Assembly (NCBI GenBank): GCA_963815325.1
Contig: CAWFGG010000007.1
Span: 1 to 64,000, forward strand
Direction of reading: 5' to 3'
Origin: JABDII01 sp963815325
GTDB taxonomy: Bacteria; Gemmatimonadota; Gemmatimonadetes; Gemmatimonadales; GWC2-71-9
DNA: 64,000 nucleotides
Position 1 is the stretch's first letter. The number at the start of each line of letters is the position of its first letter. The notes under the pieces were generated by a model. The model had not been told where the DNA came from. It did no database searches and saw only the letters and a program-made list of their open reading frames with translations. Both the position numbers and the translations under genes were made by a program. Shown here piece after piece: positions 1 through 13,106 of the stretch.

Positions 1-2
1 CC

Positions 3-848
3 AAGGTCGAGCAATCGGATCTCCTGGCCGCCATCTTCGGGCAGCCCGGCGACACGCCCCACGTCGTCCTCGCCCCGGCCACCATCGAAGAATGCTTTGC
101 CTGCATGATCACGGCCCGGCGCATCGCCGAGGCATTCCGCTGCCTCGTGATGGTGCTGTCGGATGCCAACCTGGCCACCGGGGTTCAGCCCTTCCCTCGA
201 CCGGAAGTGACCACGGAATGGATCGCCGCTCCGGTCGACCTGAGCCCCGTTCCCGAGGGGATGCTGCCCTACCAATGGGACCCTGAGGCAGGCCTCTCCC
301 GCCGGATCATTCCCGGCCAACCCGGCGGCATGTTCACCGCCACCGGCCTGGCCCACGACGAGCGGAGCAAGGTCGCCTACGGCCCCGGGGTGAACCAGCT
401 CGGCTGCGCCATGCGCAGTCGTAAGCTGGCGGTCTTTCAGAGCACGCTCCGGCCTCCCACGGTTCGTGGGGATGACGCCGGCGATCTCTTGGTCGTGGGC
501 TGGGGGAGCACCGAGGGGGCCATCAATGAAGCGGTCGATCGTGCACGGGCGGAGGGCCTCGCGGTTTCCTCGCTCCACCTCCGCTTCCTCTCGCCGCTCG
601 AGCCCGGCCTCAAAGATATCTTCCACCGGTTCGGCAAGGTCATGACCGTCGAGATCAACTACAGCGACGAGCCCGACGATCCGTTCATTACCGACGAGAA
701 TCGGCGCCGGGGGCAGCTGGCCTGGCTGCTCCGGGCAACGACGCTGGTCGATGTCGACTGCTGGACACGCGTGCCGGGCGAGCCACTCCAGCCCAAGATG
801 ATTCACCACGCCATACTCGCCCATCTGGCGAAGGGAGCCACGTCATGA
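3..848 (+). CDS. korA: 2-oxoacid:ferredoxin oxidoreductase alpha subunit (3' part)
   Basis: This is the C-terminal part of the alpha subunit of a two-subunit 2-oxoacid:ferredoxin oxidoreductase. The frame is open from base 3 with no stop, so the gene begins before the window. The visible 281 residues carry the pyrimidine-binding-domain strand around CLVMVLSDANLA and the following transketolase C-terminal-like domain (LLVVGWGSTEGAINEAVDRA, then a domain ending near IHHAILAHL). Together with KorB it would oxidise 2-oxoglutarate (or a related 2-oxoacid) and CoA to the acyl-CoA and reduce ferredoxin in the cytoplasm. It overlaps korB by an ATGA junction at 845-848, which implies translational coupling. 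Substrate specificity cannot be read from this fragment, so 2-oxoglutarate is the family default rather than something seen. Confidence 0.9.
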   Translation, partial: KVEQSDLLAAIFGQPGDTPHVVLAPATIEECFACMITARRIAEAFRCLVMVLSDANLATGVQPFPRPEVTTEWIAAPVDLSPVPEGMLPYQWDPEAGLSRRIIPGQPGGMFTATGLAHDERSKVAYGPGVNQLGCAMRSRKLAVFQSTLRPPTVRGDDAGDLLVVGWGSTEGAINEAVDRARAEGLAVSSLHLRFLSPLEPGLKDIFHRFGKVMTVEINYSDEPDDPFITDENRRRGQLAWLLRATTLVDVDCWTRVPGEPLQPKMIHHAILAHLAKGATS

Positions 849-1798
849 TCGAGGAGGGCTGCTCACTGCTGGGGTGCGGAACGGACGACGATCGTTCGTT
901 CACGATGGACGACTATGCCGGAGCCACGGCGCGCTGGTGCCCTGGGTGCGGAGACCACGCCGTCCTCGCCGCGGTCGAACGCCTGTTGGAAACCGAGCAA
1001 CTGCCGCCCGAGCGCACCGTGTTCGTGTCCGGCATCGGGTGTTCCAGCCGCTTCCCCCACTACCTCCACACCTACGGCTTCCACGGCCTGCACGGCCGGG
1101 CGCTTCCCGTCGCCACGGGTGTGAAACTCCGTCGCCCCGACCTCCACGTCTTTGTGGTCATGGGTGACGGGGACTGCTGCTCCATCGGTGCGGGACATTG
1201 GATCCACACCACCCGGTACAACCCGGACATGGTCGTGCTGATGTTGGACAATGGCGTGTACGGCCTGACCAAGAACCAAACGTCGCCGACCTCGCCGCAG
1301 GGGCAGCCCAGTAATACTCAGCCCAGGGGTGCCTATCTCCCGGGCCTCAATCCGATCTCCACAACACTTGGCGTCACCAATGCCTCGTTCGTGGCCCAGA
1401 CCGGTGACTGGATTCCTGAGCATCTGTTTCAAACGCTCTCGGCGGGGTTCCACCACCGCGGCTTTTCCTTCATTCGGGTCCTTCAGCGGTGTCCCAAGTT
1501 CACCGAGACGCTCTTCTTGGACGCCGTCCGCGACCCGAAGAACGTCGAACTCCTCGTGCATCCGAACGGAATCGTGGCCCCGGATGTCGAGGCGATCTAC
1601 CAGAACCATATCGTCCACGACCCTTCCGACCTGACGGAGGCACATCGCCTGGCCCAGGTCGACGGCAAGGTGCGCCTCGGCATGTTCTATCGGAATGCGA
1701 GCTTGCCGGTGTACGAGGAGGTGCGGCGCGAACACCTCCAGTCCGCAGAACAGAAGCTGGCGTTGCTCAACACGGAGCTGGATCGCTATGCCGTCTGA
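845..1798 (+). CDS. korB: 2-oxoacid:ferredoxin oxidoreductase beta subunit
   Basis: This 317-residue subunit binds thiamine diphosphate and one 4Fe-4S cluster and completes the enzyme started by KorA. Visible motifs are WCPGCGDH near residue 30, GIGCSSR near 60, the TPP-Mg motif MGDGDCCSIG near 100 with DNGVYGLTKNQ downstream, and a fourth candidate cluster Cys in LQRCPKF near 215. The start is the ATG of the ATGA overlap with korA; an internal Met at residue 21 (MDDYAG) is an alternative. The length matches family members of about 280-340 residues. The next gene begins 11 bases before its stop. Its place at the head of an rnf operon suggests that the ferredoxin it reduces is consumed by Rnf. 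Confidence 0.93.
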   Translation: MIEEGCSLLGCGTDDDRSFTMDDYAGATARWCPGCGDHAVLAAVERLLETEQLPPERTVFVSGIGCSSRFPHYLHTYGFHGLHGRALPVATGVKLRRPDLHVFVVMGDGDCCSIGAGHWIHTTRYNPDMVVLMLDNGVYGLTKNQTSPTSPQGQPSNTQPRGAYLPGLNPISTTLGVTNASFVAQTGDWIPEHLFQTLSAGFHHRGFSFIRVLQRCPKFTETLFLDAVRDPKNVELLVHPNGIVAPDVEAIYQNHIVHDPSDLTEAHRLAQVDGKVRLGMFYRNASLPVYEEVRREHLQSAEQKLALLNTELDRYAV

Positions 1799-2810
1799 CG
1801 ACCGCGTGGACCTCGTCTTCCAGGCCCTGGCGGGCCAGCGCGATGCCTTCCTTGCCGCCCTTGGAACCACGGCCGACCAGGTCGACCACTACATCGCGAA
1901 CCACGGGAATTCCAACGGAACCCGGGAGCGCATGACGGTCGAGCTCGGGCCGTTTGCCGGCAGCCGTATCGATGGCGAGCGGTTTTCGTCCCTGTTCGCG
2001 ACCGCGTCGTTGGACGGACGCCTCCGCAAGACGATCCAAAAGGCCCGCGACACGATCCGCGACCTGGCGGCGCTCGATCGAGACCTGTTCCTCGTCGACG
2101 TGCCGTCGGGCGGGAACCTCACCGCGACGGTCGGCCAGGCGCTCGAACGAATTGGACGCGCCTTCGGTGCTGCTCGCGCGTTCGATCAGGCCCGGTCCGG
2201 AGCAGTGACACGCACCAAGGGGACGCCGAGTCTCGATGGTTTCGCGTTTCCCGAGTGGAGCCGGCGGGAGCGTGCGCTCGCGCCGCCGCTGGTGGTCACG
2301 GTCGACGGCGCCGATCTGCGGACCGGCGGCGTGGCGGAGTTCCTGGATGGATCGCAGAAGATCGTCCTGATCGTTCGGGGAGAGGCCCCACCGGCCCCGC
2401 TGGTCCGTTTGATCACGCCGGGCACCTTCGTGGTGCAGACGCACGTGGTGAGCGGCCTGGACCGTTTCGCTGCCTGGGACGGACCGGGAGTGGCGGCCCT
2501 CATGCCCGAATCGGCGGCCGTGTTCACCCACGATCCGGCAGCAGGCGCGGCACCGTGGCAGCGGCTCTCGATCGGATCGGTGCCGTCACGGGAGCCGACT
2601 CGCCCCGCGGGCGGCTTGAGCCCGCGTCAGCAGGCCGAAGAACTTCGGCAGTTGACCGCCATGGCAGAAGCGGCAAAGCCCAGCGGCCCGGTCCGTGGTG
2701 ACGCCGCGGCCGGAGGGATTCCGGCTGGAGCCCCAGAGGCTACAGCCGATCCGGTCGACAAACTCGCCGCCTGGCTCCTGCAACAGGCCGACCTCACCGA
2801 CGTGAGCTGA
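1788..2810 (+). CDS. Uncharacterised 340-residue protein between korB and rnfB
   Basis: I do not recognise this protein. The start chosen is the ATG at 1788, which overlaps the end of korB by 11 bases; a longer reading from 1695 would run far into korB and is unlikely. The product is soluble, with no signal peptide or membrane segment. I see no cysteine in it, so it is not an iron-sulfur subunit. The N-terminal ~110 residues look helical and charged. A central alpha/beta stretch (LVVTVDGADLR, KIVLIVRGEAPP, TFVVQTHVV) follows, then a low-complexity Ala/Pro/Gly-rich linker near 290-320 and a short C-terminal helix. Its position inside the translationally coupled kor-rnf operon argues for a role in assembling or bridging these complexes. 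That is context only; the residues suggest no catalytic function. Confidence 0.75.
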   Translation: MPSDDRVDLVFQALAGQRDAFLAALGTTADQVDHYIANHGNSNGTRERMTVELGPFAGSRIDGERFSSLFATASLDGRLRKTIQKARDTIRDLAALDRDLFLVDVPSGGNLTATVGQALERIGRAFGAARAFDQARSGAVTRTKGTPSLDGFAFPEWSRRERALAPPLVVTVDGADLRTGGVAEFLDGSQKIVLIVRGEAPPAPLVRLITPGTFVVQTHVVSGLDRFAAWDGPGVAALMPESAAVFTHDPAAGAAPWQRLSIGSVPSREPTRPAGGLSPRQQAEELRQLTAMAEAAKPSGPVRGDAAAGGIPAGAPEATADPVDKLAAWLLQQADLTDVS

Positions 2811-2821
2811 CTGGAGCGTCC

Positions 2822-3669
2822 ATGGACCTTACGACGGTGCTGGTCTCGGTCGCCATCCTGGGCGGAGTCGGCTTGGTCTTTGCCACGCTCATCGCCCTTG
2901 CGAACCGCAAGTTCTGGGTGTGGGAGGACCCCCGGATCAATGCGGTGGCCGACATGCTGCCGGGCAACAACTGTGGCGCCTGCGGAAAGGCGGGGTGCCG
3001 GGCATTTGCCGAGGCCCTGATCGACGGACAGATCCAACCGGCGACCTGCACCGTGATGGGTCCCGACCAGGTAACGGACATGGCCTCCTACCTGGGGGTG
3101 GATGCGGGTGAGGCCATCAAGCGGGTGGCCCGGCTCCTGTGCGCGGGCGGTTGCGACGTCGCCCCGTCGCAGGCCGAGTACCGGGGGCTCCAGACCTGCA
3201 AGGCGGCCGCGGCGGTCGCCGGCGGCGGGAAGGGCTGCTCGTGGGGCTGCCTCGGCCTCGCGGACTGTGAGATCGCGTGCGACTTCGACGCGATCTACAT
3301 GAACGACGCGGAGCTTCCGGTCGTGATCCCGGAGCGCTGCACGGCATGCGGGGACTGCGTGGAGGTCTGCCCGAAGGACCTGTTCACGCTCATGCCCATC
3401 GAGCAGAAGCTCATCGTGCAATGCAAGAACCTGCTCGAGGGAGATGAAGCGGAGGCGGTCTGCCAGGTCGCCTGCACGGGATGCGGCAAGTGCGCGCTGG
3501 ATGCGGCTCCCGGACTGATCGCCATGGTAAACGGCCTGGCCGTCATCGACTATTCCAAGAACAGCCTCGCCACTCCTGCGGCGACGGCACGATGTCCCAC
3601 GGGTGCAATCGTGTGGGTTGACGGCGCTCAGACCTTCGAGCGCACCCCGACAGCTGAGAGGGCATACGC

Positions 3670-3673
<4 letters not shown>
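2822..3673 (+). CDS. rnfB: Rnf complex iron-sulfur subunit RnfB
   Basis: RnfB is the ferredoxin-side iron-sulfur subunit of the Rnf ferredoxin:NAD+ oxidoreductase. It starts with one membrane segment (residues ~5-27), then an RnfB-type 4Fe-4S domain, NNCGACGKAGC beginning with C51. Further cysteine clusters follow: LLCAGGC, KGCSWGCLGLADCEIAC, a ferredoxin motif CTACGDCVEVCPKD from C173, and CTGCGKC plus ARCPTG near the end. At 283 residues it is longer than the ~190-residue gammaproteobacterial form and fits the multi-cluster forms seen elsewhere in bacteria. The gene lies 11 bases after the unknown gene and ends in a GTGA overlap with the next one, so it is translated as part of the same operon. 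Confidence 0.93.
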
Positions 3674-8712
<5,039 letters not shown>

Positions 8713-8719
8713 GGCCCTG

Positions 8720-10045
8720 ATGCCGTACCGATTCAAGTTCCGCCATGGGGTCCATCCGCCGGACCTGAAGGAGCTGACCGGAAACATTCGCATCCGGCGG
8801 GTGCCCTTCCCCGAGGAGGTCATCCTTCCGCTCCGTCAACACACCGGCAAGCCGGCGAAGGTCATCGTCCGCCCCGGAGATCGGGTGGAGCGTGGCGATA
8901 AGATCGGGGAGGCGGACGGGTATATCTCGGCGCCGGTCCATGCATCGGCTACCGGCGTCGTCCGGGACATCGACCTCTGGCCGCACCCGGATGGTTCCTA
9001 CGCCACGGCCGTGCGCATCACCGTGGAGCGGTTCTCCGCCCAAGCGCCGCGTCCGCGAATCATCCCGGACTGGCGAGGCCTCACACCCGAGCAGTTGGTA
9101 CGAGCCGTCCAAGACGCCGGCGTCGTGGGTCTGGGTGGAGCCGCGTTTCCGACTCACGTCAAGCTCACCCCGCCGAAGGATCAGCCGATCGACGTGCTGG
9201 TGATCAACGGCTGCGAGTGCGAGCCGTATCTGACCACTGATCACCGCACCATGGTGGAGTACCCCGATCGAGTCCACCTCGGCATCCGGATCATGATGCG
9301 CTGCCTCGGGGTCGAGCGTGCCATGATCGGCATCGAGAAGAACAAGCCGGATGCGATCGCGGCCATCGAGGCCGCGCGGCCGCGCGACCTCGATATTTCC
9401 GTCCACCCACTCACGGTCAAGTATCCGCAGGGCGCGGAGAAGATGCTGATCAAGTCCCTGCTCGACCGGGAGGTCCCGTCGGGCAAGCTCCCGATGCACG
9501 TCGGTGCCGTAGTACAGAATGTCGCCTCTGTCGCGACCATCGCCGAGGTGTTCGAAACGGGACTCCCGTTGATCGAGCGGATCGTGACCGTGACCGGCCA
9601 TGGCGTCATGGAGCCGGCCAATCTGATCGTGCCGGTGGGAATGAAGACCCGCGACCTCCTGGACGCCTGCGGCGGACTCACGCCCGACGCGAAGGAAGTC
9701 GTCTTTGGCGGGCCCATGATGGGGGCGGCCGTGGCCGACCTCGACGCCCCTGTCCTCAAGGGCACCACCGGTGTGGTGGTCTTGACCGAGTCGGACTGCC
9801 GCCCGGTGGCCACCTACCCGTGCATCCGCTGCGGCCATTGCGTCGATGCCTGCCCGGTGTATCTCAATCCGCAACTGCTCGGCAATCTGGCGATGGTCGA
9901 GCGGTACGAGGACATGGAGGCGAACCGGCTGGCCGATTGCATGCTCTGCGGCTGCTGCAGCTACACCTGTCCGTCGAATATTCCGCTGTCCCAACTGTTC
10001 CAAGCGTCCAAGCTCGCGCTGCGCAAGCAGAAGACCATTGCATGA
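8720..10045 (+). CDS. rnfC: Rnf complex NADH-side subunit RnfC
   Basis: RnfC is the peripheral subunit that carries FMN and contacts NAD(H), and it exchanges electrons through two 4Fe-4S clusters. The 441 residues show the N-terminal barrel-sandwich/biotinyl-like region (RVPFPEEVILPLRQHTGKPAK, GYISAPVHASATGVV), a nucleotide/FMN-binding region with GLGGAAFPTHVKL near residue 140, and an SLBB-like segment (IVPVGMKTRDLLDACGG). Two ferredoxin motifs follow, CIRCGHCVDACPV from C368 and CMLCGCCSYTCPS from C407. The length is close to that of compact RnfC proteins that lack the Lys/Ala-rich tail of E. coli RsxC. It starts 7 bases after the oxidoreductase stop and overlaps rnfD by ATGA. Confidence 0.95.
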   Translation: MPYRFKFRHGVHPPDLKELTGNIRIRRVPFPEEVILPLRQHTGKPAKVIVRPGDRVERGDKIGEADGYISAPVHASATGVVRDIDLWPHPDGSYATAVRITVERFSAQAPRPRIIPDWRGLTPEQLVRAVQDAGVVGLGGAAFPTHVKLTPPKDQPIDVLVINGCECEPYLTTDHRTMVEYPDRVHLGIRIMMRCLGVERAMIGIEKNKPDAIAAIEAARPRDLDISVHPLTVKYPQGAEKMLIKSLLDREVPSGKLPMHVGAVVQNVASVATIAEVFETGLPLIERIVTVTGHGVMEPANLIVPVGMKTRDLLDACGGLTPDAKEVVFGGPMMGAAVADLDAPVLKGTTGVVVLTESDCRPVATYPCIRCGHCVDACPVYLNPQLLGNLAMVERYEDMEANRLADCMLCGCCSYTCPSNIPLSQLFQASKLALRKQKTIA

Positions 10046-11049
10046 CGACGCCACGGCTTCTCATCGCGGCGTCGCCCCATATCTCAGGGCGCGACAGCAC
10101 GCCGACGATCATGTGGTCGGTGGTCGGGAGCCTCGTTCCGGTCATTGCCATCGCCACCTACTACTTCGGACCGAGCGTCTTGCTGGTGCTGGTTGGCGCC
10201 ACGGCAGGTGCTCTCGTGACGGAGCGGATCTTCGGTCGACGGGGCGCCATCGGCGACGGCTCGGCCACGATCACGGGTCTCCTGCTCGGGCTCTCGCTGC
10301 CCGCGGGCTTACCCGTCTGGATGGCATTTGTCGGCGGCGCCTTCGCGATCGCGTTCGGCAAGTTGATCTTCGGGGGCCTGGGGCAAAACGTCTTCAATCC
10401 GGCACTCCTCGGGCGCGCCTTCCTGCAAGCGGCCTTCCCGGTTGCGCTCACGACCTGGCCGATCGCCCCCGAGTCGTGGTGGCAGCTCCGGGGAGACAAC
10501 CTGGCCCTGCCTTTCGCGAGCCCCCATGTCGTCGACGCCTTGACCGGCGCGACACCGCTCGGCCTCATGAAGTTCGAGCAGACGCCCACCGGCCTCTGGG
10601 ACCTGATGATCGGAGCCACCGGCGGATCGCTGGGTGAGACGTCCGGCGTCGTGATTCTGCTGGCCGGCGCCTACCTGGCGCTCCGCAAGCACCTCAACTG
10701 GCGGATCCCCGCGAGCATCTTCCTCACCGTGGCCCTCTTTGCCGCGCTTCTCCACACCATCGACGGTGTGCGGTACGCCGGTGCGGCGGCCATGCTCTTT
10801 TCCGGCGGCCTCATGTTGGGTGCGGTGTACATGGCCACCGACATGGTCACTTCTCCCGTGACGAACGCCGGGTGTTGGATATTCGGGGTTGGGATCGGGC
10901 TCCTGGTCGTTCTCATCCGGTATTGGGGTGGGTTGGCCGAAGGCGTCATGTACGCGATTCTGCTCATGAACGCGATGGTGCCGTTCATCAATCGTGCGAC
11001 CCAGCCTCGTCCCTTCGGGGCGCGCACCAAGCGGCCGGAGCCGTCATGA
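10042..11049 (+). CDS. rnfD: Rnf complex membrane subunit RnfD
   Basis: RnfD is a polytopic inner-membrane subunit of Rnf with a covalently bound FMN. The 335 residues contain about ten hydrophobic segments and the core signature GGLGQNVFNPALLGRAFL of the NqrB/RnfD family. The flavinylation motif DALTGATPLG places the acceptor threonine at residue 171, the target of the ApbE encoded at the end of the operon. The start is the ATG at 10042 in the ATGA overlap with rnfC; a longer reading from 9820 lies out of frame inside rnfC and is rejected. The gene overlaps rnfG by ATGA at 11046. It would form part of the ion-translocating path. Confidence 0.95.
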   Translation: MTTPRLLIAASPHISGRDSTPTIMWSVVGSLVPVIAIATYYFGPSVLLVLVGATAGALVTERIFGRRGAIGDGSATITGLLLGLSLPAGLPVWMAFVGGAFAIAFGKLIFGGLGQNVFNPALLGRAFLQAAFPVALTTWPIAPESWWQLRGDNLALPFASPHVVDALTGATPLGLMKFEQTPTGLWDLMIGATGGSLGETSGVVILLAGAYLALRKHLNWRIPASIFLTVALFAALLHTIDGVRYAGAAAMLFSGGLMLGAVYMATDMVTSPVTNAGCWIFGVGIGLLVVLIRYWGGLAEGVMYAILLMNAMVPFINRATQPRPFGARTKRPEPS

Positions 11050-11711
11050 CGCCTCCAACGCCGCCGACCGAACGGCCCAACGTGGCGCCCGGACGCCTGC
11101 TCGCCACGCTCGCGGGGGCGGGAGCAGTGGCCGGGCTCCTCATTGTCTTCGTGTTCGGCTGGACCCAGCCGACGATTCAGGCCTACAAGGCACGCATGCT
11201 TCAGGAGGCAGTGTACGAGGTGCTGGAGGCGCCGGACCACTACGACACGCTCTACGCCTATGCGGGCGCACTGCACGACAGCCTGCCCCCCGGGGTCGGG
11301 CCGCGAGACAAGGGCCTAGACATCATCTATCACGGATACCGAACGGATGGAACGAGCATCGGATATGCCATTCCGGCCGGGGAGCCGGGCTTCCAGGACG
11401 TGATTCGGCTGATCTTCGGCTACGATCCTGGGACGGGGACGATCCTCGGCATGAAGGTCCTGGAGAGCAAAGAGACGCCCGGCCTGGGGGACAAGATCGA
11501 GAAGGATCAGGATTTCGTCTCCCAGTTCCAGGGCGCCGGCTCGCCGCTCAAAGGCATGAAGGCCCGGGACGTGACCGGCACCGACCCACATGAGGTCGCG
11601 ATGATTACGGGCGCCACCATCTCCTCGAAAGCGGTAATCCGCATCATCAACAACGCGCTGGAACGTCTACAGCCGGCATTCCAATCCACGGTTGCCGAGC
11701 GAAGCCCATGA
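11046..11711 (+). CDS. rnfG: Rnf complex FMN-binding subunit RnfG
   Basis: RnfG is a single-span subunit whose periplasmic FMN-binding domain carries covalent FMN. It has 221 residues with one membrane anchor at ~20-42 (TLAGAGAVAGLLIVFVFGW). The FMN-binding core includes KVLESKETPGLGDKI near 140-155, and the flavinylation motif ITGATISS has its acceptor Thr at residue 191. The start at 11046 is the ATG overlapping the rnfD stop. It also overlaps rnfE by four bases at 11708. Together with RnfD it is the second expected ApbE substrate in the operon. Confidence 0.95.
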   Translation: MTPPTPPTERPNVAPGRLLATLAGAGAVAGLLIVFVFGWTQPTIQAYKARMLQEAVYEVLEAPDHYDTLYAYAGALHDSLPPGVGPRDKGLDIIYHGYRTDGTSIGYAIPAGEPGFQDVIRLIFGYDPGTGTILGMKVLESKETPGLGDKIEKDQDFVSQFQGAGSPLKGMKARDVTGTDPHEVAMITGATISSKAVIRIINNALERLQPAFQSTVAERSP

Positions 11712-12364
11712 AAGAAACGACACCGCAGGCCGATTTTCTGCGCGGGGTGTGGCGGGAGAACCCCGTCCTGGTACAGATGCTTGGACTCTGCCCCGCCCTG
11801 GCGGTGACCAACACGGTCGCCAACAGCATCGCCATGGGCGTGGCCACCTTCTTCGTGCTGACCGGTTCGAGTCTTCTCGTCTCGACCTTCAAGCGATTCG
11901 TCCCACACGAAGTGCGGATTTCGACCTATATCCTCGTCATCGCCACCTTCGTCACGATCGCGGACATGGGGCTGGAAGCCATCGTGCCGACGGTCCACAA
12001 GGCGCTCGGCGCATTCGTCGCCCTCATCGTCGTCAACTGCATGATCCTTGGCCGTCAGGAGGCCTTCGCCTCCAAGAACCCGGTCGGACGATCGCTCCTC
12101 GACGCCTTTGGGTCCGGTATCGGTTTCATGATCGCCATGCTCATGATGGGCTCGGTCCGTGAGATTCTCGGCAACGGGACTTTCCTCGGAATGAGCGTGT
12201 TCGGGTCGAGCTTCGAACCCTGGGTCATTTTCGCGTTGCCGCCCGGTGGGTTCCTCACGCTGGGCTTTTTGCTGTTGACGCTGAGTTGGGTCCAGCGCAA
12301 GCGAGCGCTGAAAGCGGCAATCCGTGAATGGCCGGAGGGCGTGGCTCAGAGGAGGACCGCATGA
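11708..12364 (+). CDS. rnfE: Rnf complex membrane subunit RnfE
   Basis: RnfE is one of the two homologous inverted-topology membrane subunits (NqrD/RnfE family) that hold an intramembrane iron-sulfur centre between them. The 218 residues contain six hydrophobic segments and the two diagnostic cysteine sites, MLGLCPALAVTN near residue 25 and VVNCMILGRQEAFA near 105. The start is the ATG overlapping the end of rnfG, and it overlaps rnfA by ATGA at 12361. Gene order G-E-A matches the common rnfCDGEA arrangement. Confidence 0.96.
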   Translation: MKETTPQADFLRGVWRENPVLVQMLGLCPALAVTNTVANSIAMGVATFFVLTGSSLLVSTFKRFVPHEVRISTYILVIATFVTIADMGLEAIVPTVHKALGAFVALIVVNCMILGRQEAFASKNPVGRSLLDAFGSGIGFMIAMLMMGSVREILGNGTFLGMSVFGSSFEPWVIFALPPGGFLTLGFLLLTLSWVQRKRALKAAIREWPEGVAQRRTA

Positions 12365-12942
12365 TGGGCGACCTGATGTGGATCCTCGTGTCCGCGATGG
12401 TAGTGAACAACTTCACGCTCGTGCTGTTCCTTGGACTGTGCCCGTTCATGGGCGTCTCGGGGCGCATCGAGACGGCCCTCCGGATGGGGGCAGCTAATAT
12501 TTTCGTCCTCACGATCACATCGATCTGTGCCTGGTTCCTGAACACGTTCATTCTGCCGCATGCGCCGTACCTGCGGCTCATTTCCTTTATTGTTGTGATC
12601 GCGTCGTTGGTGCAGATCGTCGAGATGGTCATCAAGAAGGTGAGCCCGACCCTGTTCCGGCAACTCGGGATCTATCTTCCGCTCATCACCACCAACTGCG
12701 CCATTCTAGGACTCGCGATCTTCCAGACCAATCGTGGCTACGGATTCTGGCAGGGCTTGTTTTTCGCTGTCGGGGCGGGGCTCGGGTTGACGTTGGCGCT
12801 GGTCCTCATGGCCTCGATCAGGGAGAACACCGAGTTGGCCGAGATTCCCGACCTGGCGCGCGGGACCGCGCTGGTCCTGATCATCGCGGGGAGCTTGTCC
12901 CTCGCATTCATGGGCTTTGCCGGCCTTCTGAGTTCCACATGA
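12361..12942 (+). CDS. rnfA: Rnf complex membrane subunit RnfA
   Basis: RnfA is the partner of RnfE in the membrane core of Rnf. From the ATG at 12361, which overlaps the rnfE stop, it has 193 residues, the normal family length. There are six membrane segments and the paired cysteine sites FLGLCPFMGVSGR and TTNCAILGLAIF, equivalent to those of RnfE. A reading from 12328 would add 11 residues inside rnfE and is not needed. Its stop overlaps a 55-residue gene by ATGA at 12939. Confidence 0.96.
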   Translation: MMGDLMWILVSAMVVNNFTLVLFLGLCPFMGVSGRIETALRMGAANIFVLTITSICAWFLNTFILPHAPYLRLISFIVVIASLVQIVEMVIKKVSPTLFRQLGIYLPLITTNCAILGLAIFQTNRGYGFWQGLFFAVGAGLGLTLALVLMASIRENTELAEIPDLARGTALVLIIAGSLSLAFMGFAGLLSST

Positions 12943-13106
12943 GCATCGTCATCGCCATCTTCGCGGTCGCCCTCATGTTCGCGGGCTTCGGCCTGCTCCA
13001 GCGCGGGGCGCACACGTCAACCCACTGCGATACCTGTACGACCGGAGACTCGCCGGCGTCCTGTCATCACTGCGGCTGTGCCGCTCGTCCACCGGAGTCA
13101 CCATGA
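12939..13106 (+). CDS. Small Cys-rich membrane peptide, NqrM-like
   Basis: This 55-residue gene sits in two ATGA overlaps, with rnfA at its start and apbE at its end, so it is almost certainly translated. Residues 3-20 form one hydrophobic helix (IVIAIFAVALMFAGFGLL). The short tail has five cysteines at positions 30, 33, 42, 45 and 47, arranged as CDTC and CHHCGC. The layout (N-terminal membrane helix, C-terminal Cys cluster, location next to the iron-binding RnfA/E pair) parallels NqrM (DUF539). In vibrios NqrM is needed to mature Na+-NQR and is proposed to deliver iron to the NqrD/NqrE site. Homology to NqrM is inferred from architecture and position; the sequence is too short and divergent to align by eye. 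It might instead be an unrelated metal-handling peptide. Confidence 0.8.
   Translation: MSIVIAIFAVALMFAGFGLLQRGAHTSTHCDTCTTGDSPASCHHCGCAARPPESP

Noticed and set aside
2627..3421. A 264-residue minus-strand frame over the unknown gene and rnfB
   Set aside because: It is antisense to rnfB, whose iron-sulfur motifs are unmistakable.
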